A stretch of 64,000 bases of DNA from IMG/VR virus record IMGVR_UViG_3300023109_000011, positions 34,113 through 98,112 of that record; one strand, given 5' to 3'. Positions within the stretch are counted from its first letter, which is position 1, and every line of letters begins with the position of its first letter. A model generated the notes under the pieces. That model had not been told where the DNA came from. It made no database searches and saw nothing but the letters and a program-made list of their open reading frames with translations. Source of the DNA: a virus. The position numbers were made by a program, and so were the translations under genes. Shown in pieces: positions 1 through 11,500 of this stretch.

Positions 1-760
1 ATCTATTACGGCTTAATGTACCTTCGATCAGTTTGTCTGATTTTGTGAATTCAATGTTTTGTTCTGGTGTCATTATATGCTGGACTTCATGCGTCCACTT
101 TTCTCGTTTGAAAGGTATAATTTGAACCATAGGACTGCCACCTTTAATAATGAACTCGTCGCCAGGTTTACATTTCAACATAGCTGGAAATAAGATATTC
201 GTCTGATAAACGTCAGTGTCAACTACACCAGATTGTACTTCCCACTTATCAATCCCTTGGTGTTGAGGATGTAAGAACATGCAAGAAATACCGGGAGGTG
301 TTTTCATAACCCAAGGATTAATAAACTTATAAACCTTATCTGCGCTATAACCTTGTTTCCAATAGGGATGCTCAGACGTTTGTGATCGAGCATGAAATCC
401 AATTGGTTCATGACCATCTAATTCTTTTACACCGGTATGTATGCCTATAACTTCTTCACCAGAATCTGGATCTATTATACATTTAACTGCAATATCATAG
501 GGGAAAGGAATGATATATCCACTCGTCATCATTTCACGAAATGGAATGCATCTTTTAACTGTAGGAGTATAAGCAGGCCGGATACTATCTTCGACGAAGA
601 CGTGAGTTTTGGATTCTCTACCCGAGTAAGGTTTTTGATTCTTAAACCATTCAGGTATAAATTTCATCGCAGGCGCTGGCTCGTGAGCCATAGGTCCTAG
701 ATTTGAAGTGAAGGTCACTTCGTTTTTTCTTGTTAGCCAAGATTTCAAAAGACTAAACAT
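1..760 (-). CDS. Hypothetical phage protein, 3' end cut by window edge (DUF6065-like?)
   Basis: The frame opens with ATG at 760-758 and stays open to position 1, giving at least 253 residues; the stop lies outside the window. A purine-rich ribosome site (TTGGAG) precedes the ATG. I translated it by hand. It begins MFSLLKSWLTRKNEV, then contains FIPEWFKNQKPYSG, CIPFREMMTSGYIIPFPYDI and a later GGSPMVQIVPFKREKW. The pattern of a 'PEWFK' segment followed by a Cys-Pro-Phe segment and 'GY.IPFP.DI' reminds me of the DUF6065 family, proteins of unknown function seen in cyanophages and bacteria, but this is from memory. No catalytic motif or membrane segment is evident. It is the last gene of the accessory group after the largest fibre, 16 bases downstream of the thioredoxin-like gene. 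The function is unknown. Confidence 0.75.
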   Translation of the reverse strand, partial: MFSLLKSWLTRKNEVTFTSNLGPMAHEPAPAMKFIPEWFKNQKPYSGRESKTHVFVEDSIRPAYTPTVKRCIPFREMMTSGYIIPFPYDIAVKCIIDPDSGEEVIGIHTGVKELDGHEPIGFHARSQTSEHPYWKQGYSADKVYKFINPWVMKTPPGISCMFLHPQHQGIDKWEVQSGVVDTDVYQTNILFPAMLKCKPGDEFIIKGGSPMVQIIPFKREKWTHEVQHIMTPEQNIEFTKSDKLIEGTLSRNR

Positions 761-776
761 AATATACTCCAAAAAA

Positions 777-1157
777 TTAGGTTGGTACTATAGATTCCCC
801 GCCTGATACGGTATTAATATCTATATTACCATTCAACCAATTATCTAGCATGACTTCAAGAGGTCCGGTCGTTTCATGAGCACCAAGTGCTTCCCACATT
901 CTATAACCGTTTTCAAAATTTAATATTGAAGGAACAACAGGAGGCGCACATAAAGGAAGGGTAAGATCATCTGCTTCGAGCTTACAAAAATTAATGCCTG
1001 GATAATCGGCTACTATATTTTCAATTGCTTCTTCCCATGCAGCACAACCAGCACAGCCGGGATTAACCAGCATGACCGAATCTAATATAAGAGTAGAACG
1101 ATCTTCAGGGCCTCGTTTAGCCAGCAATTCTTCTGCAGTAACATAGGGTAAAGCCAT
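777..1157 (-). CDS. Thioredoxin-fold protein with a CAGC redox motif
   Basis: This 126-residue protein has a thioredoxin-like layout. A CxxC motif (Cys35-Ala-Gly-Cys38, in NPGCAGCAAWEEAI) sits at the start of a helix after a beta strand (STLILDSVMLVN), and a later Val75-Pro76 (PPVVPSILNFENGYR) matches the cis-proline strand and turn. The canonical active site is WCGPC or CxxC, so this is a variant that keeps both cysteines. There is no signal peptide, so it should act in the host cytoplasm. Phage thioredoxin or glutaredoxin-like proteins commonly keep ribonucleotide reductase or other thiols reduced, but nothing here points to a specific partner. The start has a good ribosome site (AAGGA, 7 bases before ATG). 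It lies 13 bases after the preceding gene. Two further cysteines (58 and 70) are present. Confidence 0.75.
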   Translation of the reverse strand: MALPYVTAEELLAKRGPEDRSTLILDSVMLVNPGCAGCAAWEEAIENIVADYPGINFCKLEADDLTLPLCAPPVVPSILNFENGYRMWEALGAHETTGPLEVMLDNWLNGNIDINTVSGGESIVPT

Positions 1158-1169
1158 AATATTTCCTTT

Positions 1170-1721
1170 TTATGTATAACCATTAGAGGTTGCTGTTACG
1201 CCATTATAATAGCATCTATTCACTGATACTTTCATATACGCATTACCACCACAACCATAATCTTTTTCCATGAAAAACATCCAAGCGCCATCGTAGTGAA
1301 AGACACCGACTCTACCGTTTTGGTTATTAGGATTCACGTTATTATTGTTTGTGCGACCTTCATAACTAAAACCACCCGGGCAATTAGCTGGAGTTCTGTA
1401 ATTTGCGCTATTCGAGTTCCAATTCCAACACGGCCCATTTCCAATTTGAGCGGTGTTATTATAGAGTCTCCGAGTTGACGTATAACCGTACGTGCTAGTC
1501 CCTAAGTTGTATTGTCTGCCATCACCATATACCCGTCCACCTGAATCTTGAAATTCGTTCCATATTGAATATCTTTCGGCGGCAGTTTGTTCACCTAAAA
1601 ACATATTGCTACTGTCTGTATTATAAACAATACACCAGCGATAACGCTCAGGTCTGTTGCCATCATTGCCTGGCCCGTATCGACTAAGATAACGTTGACC
1701 TGATGGTAATACTCTGCTCAT
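1170..1721 (-). CDS. Unknown Asn/Gly/Tyr-rich protein, possible virion or adhesin protein
   Basis: This 183-residue protein matches no family I recognise. It is rich in Asn, Gly, Tyr, Ser and Arg and has few aliphatic residues. Cysteines fall in CWNWNSNSANYRTPANCPGG, KDYGCGGNAY and NRCYYNG, plus an early WCIVYN. Aromatic residues are frequent (GAWMFFMEKDYG). The composition resembles beta-rich, surface-exposed virion domains such as lectin-like fibre tips or T-even adhesins, more than a soluble enzyme. It follows the sulfotransferase gene and the giant fibre gene and has a strong ribosome site (GAGG, 6 bases before ATG). A role as an adhesin or small structural protein is inferred from composition and position only; no domain shows it. 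Confidence 0.7.
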   Translation of the reverse strand: MSRVLPSGQRYLSRYGPGNDGNRPERYRWCIVYNTDSSNMFLGEQTAAERYSIWNEFQDSGGRVYGDGRQYNLGTSTYGYTSTRRLYNNTAQIGNGPCWNWNSNSANYRTPANCPGGFSYEGRTNNNNVNPNNQNGRVGVFHYDGAWMFFMEKDYGCGGNAYMKVSVNRCYYNGVTATSNGYT

Positions 1722-1730
1722 TTTATTCCT

Positions 1731-2516
1731 CTACAATATGTTAAACTGAGAATATTTTGTAAACAAATCGTCGCCTAATACTTTTCTTGGATCTTGAGAT
1801 ATTTTCTCAATTTTAGGACGAACAACGTGAAGATCTTTTATTCCCCAGTTTTCATCCGGCTCCTCGAGGTATGTTTGTACATTTTCAAAATCATGTTTTG
1901 GAGGATCAAGTTCAAGATACTCCCATATATCGTTCATAGTTTGTTCTGTATTATTTATAAGATCATCGTAATTTACAATATGAACTAAATGCGGAAACCT
2001 ATCAATTGCGCCTTTACAACTTTCATAGCCATAGTCTTTAAAATTATTCCATATTTGCTCAGTGCGATTCTCAGTATTAATTTTTATGTTTTCTTTAAAA
2101 AGCTGAACGTCAACGTGGTTCTTAGGATCTTTATCCATTAAGGTAATAAACGACGTTAAAATGTCAGGAATAGGTCTATAGGTAACTATTACTTTTGGTG
2201 TTGGGTTAATAAATGCTTCTATAGCTTGTATATTATAACCCCATCCTCGGCTTTTGTCAACTATATACTTCTTTTTTACCGGTGAGTACCAACCTTCAAA
2301 CATATACTTAAATATGCGCTGATTCATTTCATCCATGTCCCAGTCACCGCGATATCCATTTTCTTGCAACACACCATATAGATCATGCATAACACGGTTC
2401 AACGGACTGGTCGCAGAGACATAAAATTCTGGATGCTGGGAAAGCAAGGAACCGAGTAAAGTAGATCCGGTCCTTGGCATTCCCGTAAGATAAAAATACC
2501 GACTCATATCAAACAT
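1731..2516 (-). CDS. Sulfotransferase-like enzyme
   Basis: This 261-residue protein has the sulfotransferase P-loop-like fold. The N-terminal strand and loop YFYLTGMPRTGSTLL (residues 7-21) matches the loop that binds the 5'-phosphosulfate of PAPS. DKSRGWG (87-93) occupies the place of the usual DK(T/S)P segment. The strand VIVTYRPIPDILTSF (109-123), with Arg114, matches the 3'-phosphate-binding motif. Such enzymes transfer sulfate from PAPS to a hydroxyl or amine on a sugar, protein or small molecule; the acceptor cannot be told. The start at 2516 is supported by GAAGGG seven bases upstream, inside the last codons of the giant fibre gene; a second ATG lies three codons in. The tight link to the fibre gene suggests late expression, possibly modifying a virion or host surface glycan (inference). 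Confidence 0.8.
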   Translation of the reverse strand: MFDMSRYFYLTGMPRTGSTLLGSLLSQHPEFYVSATSPLNRVMHDLYGVLQENGYRGDWDMDEMNQRIFKYMFEGWYSPVKKKYIVDKSRGWGYNIQAIEAFINPTPKVIVTYRPIPDILTSFITLMDKDPKNHVDVQLFKENIKINTENRTEQIWNNFKDYGYESCKGAIDRFPHLVHIVNYDDLINNTEQTMNDIWEYLELDPPKHDFENVQTYLEEPDENWGIKDLHVVRPKIEKISQDPRKVLGDDLFTKYSQFNIL

Positions 2517-2519
2517 AAT

Positions 2520-5500
2520 TTAACCCTTCAATAGTTGTTGTACCATTCCTTTCAATTCTTCAATTTGGTTGGCTTGACTATCGATTTGCTCTTGTTGTTC
2601 TTTAACTGCTTCAACTAAGAGACCAACCAGGTGTCCGTATTCAATAGAAAGAACATCTTCAATACCATCGTTATGAGCTGGTTTAGATGCCGGTGCATTT
2701 GGATCATCACTTGTATTATCAGACGTGTCTTGTACAACAACAACTTCTGGAATAACTTCTTGAACTTCCTGAGCAATAAGACCAATATCCTTATCACCCG
2801 AGTCTTTCCAGTTATATTCAACACCGCGAAGTTTCTTAACTTTATCTACAGCGTTTTCAATAGTAACAATATTCTCTTTTAGCCTTTCATCAGAAGAGTA
2901 GAAGAAGCCTTGAGCCTGAATACCATTTGTACGAGTACGAAGTTTTTCAGAACCGTCGTGGTAAAGAATACAGTAAGAGTTGAGATCGAATCTCATCATC
3001 CATTCGTTATTAACGTCGTTGTACATACCAGCAACGCCGCCATTGTTGTGCATCATTACAACACGATCACCAATCGAGAATCCTTCGTATCCGCCGCGTG
3101 ACGCGCCATCAACACAGAATGAACCATAGTTACCATCAGGTGATCTTAATACAACACCATCATTCAGAGTAATACGACCCATTCGAGAAGTATTCTCTGT
3201 TCCTCGAATGTCAATTAACATGGCGGTGTTACTTCTGTAATATCGAAGACCGTTATCCTGAACAGTAGCATTGACATACATTGTTCCACCTACATACCAG
3301 TTAATATATGTAGAATATCCAGACCTTGAATCTAAATGTAAGTTACCATTAGTTGTTGCAACAGAAGCATAAGAACCAGTCCAATGTCCGTTACCACCAA
3401 CATACAGATATTGTCCCCAAGATGGGTTAGGTCCATGTAATGTACCACCTCGAATACGAAGGGCAGAGTTACTTGTTGAGTTAGGATCTAAGTAGTAGCC
3501 AGTATCGTTCCAATCATAATAAATTGGAGTACGAACATCAGAACTGAATACCGCTCTACTTGATATAGCAGCTCTAAATGAACCATTGTTAATAATCAAC
3601 ATACCATGGTCATTCAGTTGATTCGCACCACCTAGTCCACCAGCATTTGGATGTGACCAACCAATACCGTACATATTTGCAGCAGAGGTACCAGCAGAGT
3701 TCGGTCTATAAGAGGAACCCATTGCGAATACTAATTGTAATCTTGTAGAAGTATATGTTCCGGTTACACCTAATCCATAATTGTTAAATGTGTGATAACC
3801 GTTTTGATTAGTGGTATTGATTATAGAAGTACTCGCCGGATCGATATAATAACCAGTATTATTAGTATCGTAATACCGGCCTGCATACATTGAACCACCG
3901 TTACCATTGTTTTCATCAAGTACCGGAATTGTTCTCCAAGTTCTCCAACCACCCCATGCACTTCTGAATCGTAAGTTGGTAATTGGTCCACCAACCATCT
4001 GCCAGCCATAACCACTTGTGTTAGAACTACGATAGTGATATGATTGAATGCCAACCCAGTGAGAAGTACCTGAAGGCTGGTTGCCTGGATTAGACCAAGA
4101 ATCAATAAAGCCTGAACCCCAAGTACTAACAACGTTCATGTCCTGGGTTCCCCAACCCATTGCACCAGTCCAATAGTTGGTATCTGATGTTATTCGAGGA
4201 CGTGCTCTATAGTACTCACCACTATTACGCGTATGGCCAGGCTGATTGATCCAAGCCATCGTACGGTTGTTAACACCTTCAAATCTTGTGCTGTGACCAG
4301 ATGCTGGATCAATGTAGTAACCACTATTGTTTGAATCGTAGAAGATAGTACCGTAAATAGCACCATCACTACCAAAGTACTTGCTACCGTTCCAGTAGTT
4401 TTCTTTCAGAATGGCTCGGCCATTCATGTACATTTCATTTACGTTAAAGTAGAAGTTACTACGATCGGTGTAAATGTGTGCGTGAGAACCGTTAGCCGGA
4501 CCAAACTCGATGTATCCATAAGGAGTCTGGTGTCTCCATCCCCAAGAACCGCCATGTAAGTAGTATCCACTGTTTCCGTAATCAATACTTGACAGTCGAC
4601 TTCTTCCTGCTGGATCACAGAAGTAGTTCGAGTTATTTGAATCATAGAAGATATCAGCGTAAAGACCACCGGTGTTATTGCTGTTTTCTCCCATTACTGG
4701 AATTGTACGCCAAGTTCTAAATGATGACCAAGTACTACGGAATCTTAAGTTAGTAACTGGTCCACCAACCATCTGCCAACCATATCGAGCTGAACCATTA
4801 GTATAGTGGTATGCCTGCATTCCAACCCAGTGAGATGTACCTGAAGGCTGGTTGCCTGGATTACTCCAAGAATCAATAAAGCCTGAACCCCAGTCGGCAA
4901 CCGTGTTCATGTCAACACGGCTCCAACCCATTGCGCCGGTCCAGTAGTTCGTGTCACCTGTAATACGAGGACGTGCTTTGTAGTATTCAGCACTTGATCT
5001 TGTTTGACCAGATAGTGCCTGGAATGCCATTGTTAAGTTATCTACACCACGGAATCTTGAACTATTATCTGAAGCACCATTCCAACGATAACCAGTATCA
5101 TCTAAATCATAGAAGAGTGGAGCACGAGCAGAACCACGCATGACTGTATAGCCATAAGTAAATTCATTATAACTTCCATTCCAATAGTATATCCAACCAC
5201 GACTATTGTCGTGTATACCTACGTTATCGCCGCCAGTTGACATGAACACGTGGCGAGAACCGATACCCCAACCTGACCAGCCGTTTCGACCAGTATTATA
5301 TGTAGTTACGTTACCGTAAGAGTTACCACCTGCTTCTGGAGCCCACATTCCCTTTCCATAATCTTGGAAGTAGAATCCAGTACTGCCTTGAGCACGGAAC
5401 CAGTTATTAGCGAGAACGTAGTGGAACTGAGACGTTGAATTAAAGTTTCCGTAATATCCAGTGTTGTCACGATCATAGAAAATCGGAGCTCGAATATCTG

Positions 5501-8500
5501 AGATGTGATCTAAGTAGTCAGTATTAATTCTGCTGTATGTCGTGTTTTGATAACGAACATCGAGCATTGTAGTGTTGTCAGAACTAATTGAGTCACTATC
5601 AATAACAGTTCTTGCTTGCAATCTAATGTAGTCTGAAGAACCTAGACCATCGTTTTCAGAACCAATAACCATGGCTCCATTTTCACCAGTGTTATCATAG
5701 TCTGGATCATATGTAATGTAACCAAAGTCAGAAGGTGCATTAACACCTGAACGGAAGTAGAGTGATACCGGTTGATCGTTACCTGAGTGGAATTCAGCAG
5801 CAACATTACCCATGTACTCGGCAAGTCGCCCGCCGGCGTAAGCGGCTGATCCACCTGAATCACCTTCTCGACCTATGAACTGAGTACGACCATAGAACTC
5901 AACTCGCTGTAATCTGGATGTACCATTAGGATCGAGATAACGACCTGTGTTATTAGTATCATAGAAGATTGGAGCACGGAATGATCCAAACGTACTAACA
6001 TAACCAAGAGAGTTATTAATGTAGCCGTCGTATGCTAAGTACCATGCTTGTGTTGGGTAACTATCATTACCACCGATTGCTGCATACCAGCTTGATCTTC
6101 CACCGCCCCATCCACTTGCATACTTATAAAGTCCAGTGTTAACATGAGTGCGATAACCAGAACTATAAAGAGCAGTCTGGTGAGTAAGTGGTAAGTAACG
6201 ACTTGTTCCACCGACATTGTAATCTCTATTACGAGTAGAAATTGGAGCGTTAGTCAATCCACTGATTGATGTTGACCAGTAATCTGTCGGATCATTAGCG
6301 TAGAATTGACCATTAGATGTTAATGTACTAACAACTTCTAATGTATTAAGTCTTGTATTTGAACGAGGATCAGTGTAGTAAGCACTATCATTATAGTCAT
6401 ACATGATTGGAACATCAAGACGACCACTTATTAAGACCTGACCGTTACCACGAATAATTTGGTTCCAAGATCCACCGAATCCACCATCACGGAAGATAAT
6501 GTCTTCGTTACCTGACGTTGCAAATTCGAAGTGAGAATCATCAGACTCAGTTGCACGAATATATCCACGTAAGTTACCTGAACTTGTATAGAAGTAAGCA
6601 GGTGCACCACCAAGATAGTTAATTCGATCTACACTCAGTGTATTCATTCTCGATGTTGAGTTAGGATCTGCGTAGTAGTTCGTGTTATCACTATCATAGT
6701 AACGTTTTGCGTACATATCCCCAGTGTTAATATTCTGGTTGTATGTTGCAGTTACCTTCATCACTATCGTACGTTCTTTAGTACGACCTCCAGGCAGGCT
6801 AGAGTTTGTAATGTTAGTTACAAGGTTACGATCATCACCACCTGCGTCTCGTACGTGCACCGAGAAAGAGTTCCAGTAAGAAACACGTGGCCACCAGAAA
6901 TGTAGTGTTCCGTTATATTGGAACACTTGCATGTCAGCAAAGCCAGGCTTACCAAAGTGCTGTCCAGAATAGTTGATAATAGTATCGTAGTACAAGTAAC
7001 CCTGAGCAGTAAAGCTAAATGGTGGATCACCCGAGTAAGACTTACCTGTTGCTTCAAGTACGAACGAAGCACCGCTAGTTGCCGTCGCAGGAATACTTGT
7101 TGATACTAACGTACCTAATGTAAAGTCAGAACCTGAATGTCTATAAGTTCTTACATAATTTCCGCGGAGACGCAGATCATACAACTCAGATGTATTATCA
7201 CCATGTATGTAGTAGTTTGTATTATTTCGATCATAGAAAATTGGAGCTCTAAACGAGTTTTCAGTATACACCTGTCGGTCATTTTGGATCCACATAATGG
7301 AAACGTTATTACCGCTACTCCAACCACGACCAATACCATAGTGTGGGTTTGTTTGGTTAGGTGAATAACCGAAGTGTAATGATGTTGCATTAGTACCAGC
7401 AATACCAATTACCCAATGCTTAAAGTTACCTGAAGAAGCATTTGCACTATCGTAAGCAGCAAATCTTAATGTTGGACCGTGAGTACCATTACTAATCTGA
7501 GTCGACATAAGATTCAACTGAGGATACTGGCCTTTAATAACCAGATCCGGCCTGTTGAGCGCTGAGCCTTCCAAGATTCCGTTATATAAATTAGTTTCGT
7601 CACCAATATGTAATCTATGAACTATACGCTGTTGTAAGAATCTTGAAGTAGCATTTGGATTAGCATAGTAAGCAGTATCTTGGATGTCATAGAATATCTG
7701 AGCTCTTGCGTCTCCAGCCATAACATATAAGTTACTACTTTCAACACGAGTGTGTGTATCACCTCGACCGACAGAGAATAGCAGAGAACTTAAATCTTCG
7801 TTGTTGTAGAAACGAGTACCACCGTAGACTGCCTGAGCACCCATACGAATACCTGTATGCCACCTTAGATCAAGCTTGGTGTAGTTGCCACCGTAGTTTT
7901 CCATGTTGGTGCCGATGAAATAATTGCCTGCAGCATTACTATCACCACCACCAAACATTAACCTTGCACCAGTGGTGCTACTGTATGGGTTGTTTTGGAA
8001 TGTACCACCAATTACAACTTGACCAGCAGTTCGCATACTATTAATTCGCGATTCTGCGTGAGGATTCGTGTAGTAAGCAGTGTCATCAGTATCGTAGAAA
8101 ATTGGAGCTCTTACACTTGCAGCCGATTCAATAATACCTTGAGCATCAATACGATCGAGTGCGCGGATATCATCTGCTAACAAATTAGATTCAGCATTAC
8201 GTCGCTTAAGCATAATACCACCGTATTGGCGAAGAGCGCCACCGGCATTATAGTTCATTAAGATACGAATTCTTACATAGTAACAACCACCGCCGTCTGA
8301 ACCATTATAAGGTGTATGTGATGATGGTATTGTTGTATGACCACGTTGTGTCTGCCAACTAGTGTTCGTAAAATTGCTACCGCCAGATACGAAGTATGTT
8401 GTACCTGTGTTACCAGCAATAGCTCTCTTCTGACTATCAAATCTTTCAATACCGTAGTATAATAAACCACCTGAGCCTGAAATTAGTTTATGGGAAATCT

Positions 8501-11500
8501 CACCATAAATCTCTTCACCTGGGGCAACAGGAATATAATCAGAGTAGAATGTTCTATAAGCGGCCGATTGAAGAACATATGATCCAGCAAATGGACCGTC
8601 TGTTGTTCTTACAAATTCTGATGTCGTACCTGTAAGAGCGCTTTCGTTATCTGCCATTGGCTTAATAACACGCTTGTCAAAGTATTCTGTAGCATCAAAT
8701 AGTACTAAGTCTGCTCCACCTGAACCGTATGACTTAATAAGACCAATGTTTTCGTTTCCACCATTTAGTAAGAAGTTACCAGCAGAAACATTACCGATGA
8801 AGTGTGCATTACCGTTATCAAGGTCAATACTTGCTCTTAATTGACCTGAACCTACAAATACAATCTCATTTGGATTAGAAGTACTAAAGTGTGAATAAGC
8901 AGGATTATCATTACCAGCCCAGAAGATACCCCAGTTGCTAGCTGTTTGCCAGATCCAGTGAGTATAATCTTGAGCTCTTAATAGAACATTATTACTGCCA
9001 TTGCCCGAAGTTTGGAATCCTAATCTATCGTAAATGCCATTGACGCGAACGGCCGTGCTTGTGTTTCCACTTGCAAAGTTTCCATAATAGTTCGTGTCAT
9101 TTGAATCATAATAGATTGGTGCTCGCATTTGGTTATTAGCGAGGAAATAACCATTTTCTGTTTCAGCCTGTTTTGTGCCATTAAAGTGAAGCTCAGTAGA
9201 TCCACCACGACGCCAGATTGTCATCCATTCATTGTCGATGTCATTGTAGATGCCGGCCTCATCAGCACTGCTTGACATGAATACAAATCTGTCAGCAATA
9301 GAATAACCTTGCCATCCACCTTTACCACTACCATGAACAGACATTGAACCGTAATTACCGCCCGGCCAATCCATGTAAGTATCAGTACTATTATCGTATG
9401 CAAAATAAATTCGGTTTGTTCTCAGCGTAGCAAGACGAGAAGTACTGTTTGGATCCACAAAATAGTTAGTGTCATTTCGATCATAGAAGAGCGGTGCTCG
9501 CATATCGCCAGTAACCTGAAGGATACCTGACGCTGCAGTAAAGAACATTCGAGCGGCACCAGAGCCGTAACCAACGTTACCCCATTCAAATTCTTGTGCA
9601 TCAGATGCTAGTGTGCCTGATGTTCTATTGTATAAACGAGACTGCCAAGAACCATAATTTGTAGTACTTACACCGAAGTAAATATTGGTAGCGCCGCGTA
9701 CTGCAACAGGGCCAGCAATATCTAAAGTAGCATTAGTTACAATACTCGATGTCGAGCCTACCGTTAGTTGATTAAGTACTGAACGGCTAGCGAAGTCACC
9801 ATAGTATGCAGTGTTATTGCTGTCATAGAATATTGGTGCTCTAACGTCGCTATAATGACTCAAGTAATCAGTATTGATTATTGCAAGCTCAGTCAGTGCT
9901 GATCCATTCTTACGATAGAATCTAAAGTCACCACCATATTCCATAAATGAAATTCTATCAAGCAGAGCATATCCGGTTGTAGCATTAGTTGGATAACCTC
10001 TAAAGATGATACCGTGGTATTCATCATTGTGACCGTTTAATAAGCCATAAGATCCATTTGAAATAGTAAGTCTGTTAAGTCTATTATCAGCAAGTCCACT
10101 TCCATTAGGATTTAAACGATATGTGGTATCGTCCATATCGTAGAAGACTTGAGTCGTTATTTGTGATGACTTAAATTTCTCGTAACCAGTTCCTGGGTTA
10201 TTTCTTATTGCGATCGTACCATCTGATTCAATAGCAATGTTCGATGCTACAACACCACCCCAATGGAATCCAAGATAAGGAGGAGTTGCTGCTCCTGTTG
10301 CTGTGTAATTACTTTCTCTTAATTCGATTGAAGCAGTAGAATAACCTGTGCCTGTTGAAGATGAAGCAAACTCAAAGTTGCCGAGTAGTTTAGCACCGTC
10401 GCCAGGTTCAATGTAATATGCTGTAGAATTAGAATCATAGTAACGAGGTGCATAAACATTGACTGCAAAGTCTGCAGAATTATTATCGATGTTGAAGCGC
10501 TGGGTGCCGTTTGTCCAAATTCTAAATGTATCGTTTGCTTCAAAACCAAAGAATGTATTTGTATCACCACGATGACGAATGTAGTCGTCGATGTCGATAC
10601 GATTCATCTGAGATGTGCCAGCAAAGTCACCATAATAGTTTACATCATCTGAATCATAAACTATACTAAAGTATGCAGAGCCGGTCGAGTATAATGCTTT
10701 GTTATTTCGTACGCGGAGGTACGTGGCATCGGTCATATACCAACCGCCGCCCCATCCGAATCCTAATTCTTCGTCTTTCAGGAATGAAGATGTACCACGT
10801 CCAAATACAATAGCATCATCATTACCATTAAGTTGAATACCACCATTGACATGTAGTTTGCTATTTGTTATACTACCAACTAATGGAGTATTATCCATTG
10901 AGGTGTATGTTACAGAAGAACCGCCAACTATGACGTTATTATTAGTTTCCTCAGCAACAAGAATTTCACCACCACCGGTATCCCAGAATCCTGCGGTTGT
11001 ACCTGCTGGTGGAACAATGTAGAAGTTTCCGCTTGAGTCACCTCTAAACTGAGTTCCGTTAGCACCATCATGGTAGAAATTAATGTATCGATTACCGTTA
11101 GCATAAGGATTGGCGCTAGCATCGATAATGTTCATGTACATCAATGCGTATCCACCGGCCGAGTTACCACTAATTCCTACCGTGGTATTTTGACCAGAAG
11201 CATATGAACCGTGGTTCATTAACGAGATGCCACCGTTGCCTGTGCTATCATCCCATCTTGCAGCATCGGAGACATTACCGATTAACACCTTACCATTCAA
11301 TGTGGCAGCGGTGTCTGTAGAAGCAGGATCTACAAAGTAAGCGCCATCGCTTCGATCGACAAATCTATTTGCAAGTAAGTCGCTAAAGACTGTTGTATTT
11401 GTGTTGGTAATGTTTACACGTTCGACATTATCAGTAACAAAAGTAATACTATCATCGGCATCAAAACCTAGATAAGTAGTCGTGTCACCGCGGTGTCGCA

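Noticed and set aside
437-700. Plus-strand frame of 87 codons
   Set aside because: It lies opposite the well-formed minus-strand gene at 1-760, has no convincing ribosome site and its protein has no recognisable pattern.
1953-1960. TATAAATA on the minus strand inside the sulfotransferase gene
   Set aside because: It is a perfect box but lies over 200 bases before the next ATG within AT-rich coding DNA, so chance is the simpler reading.
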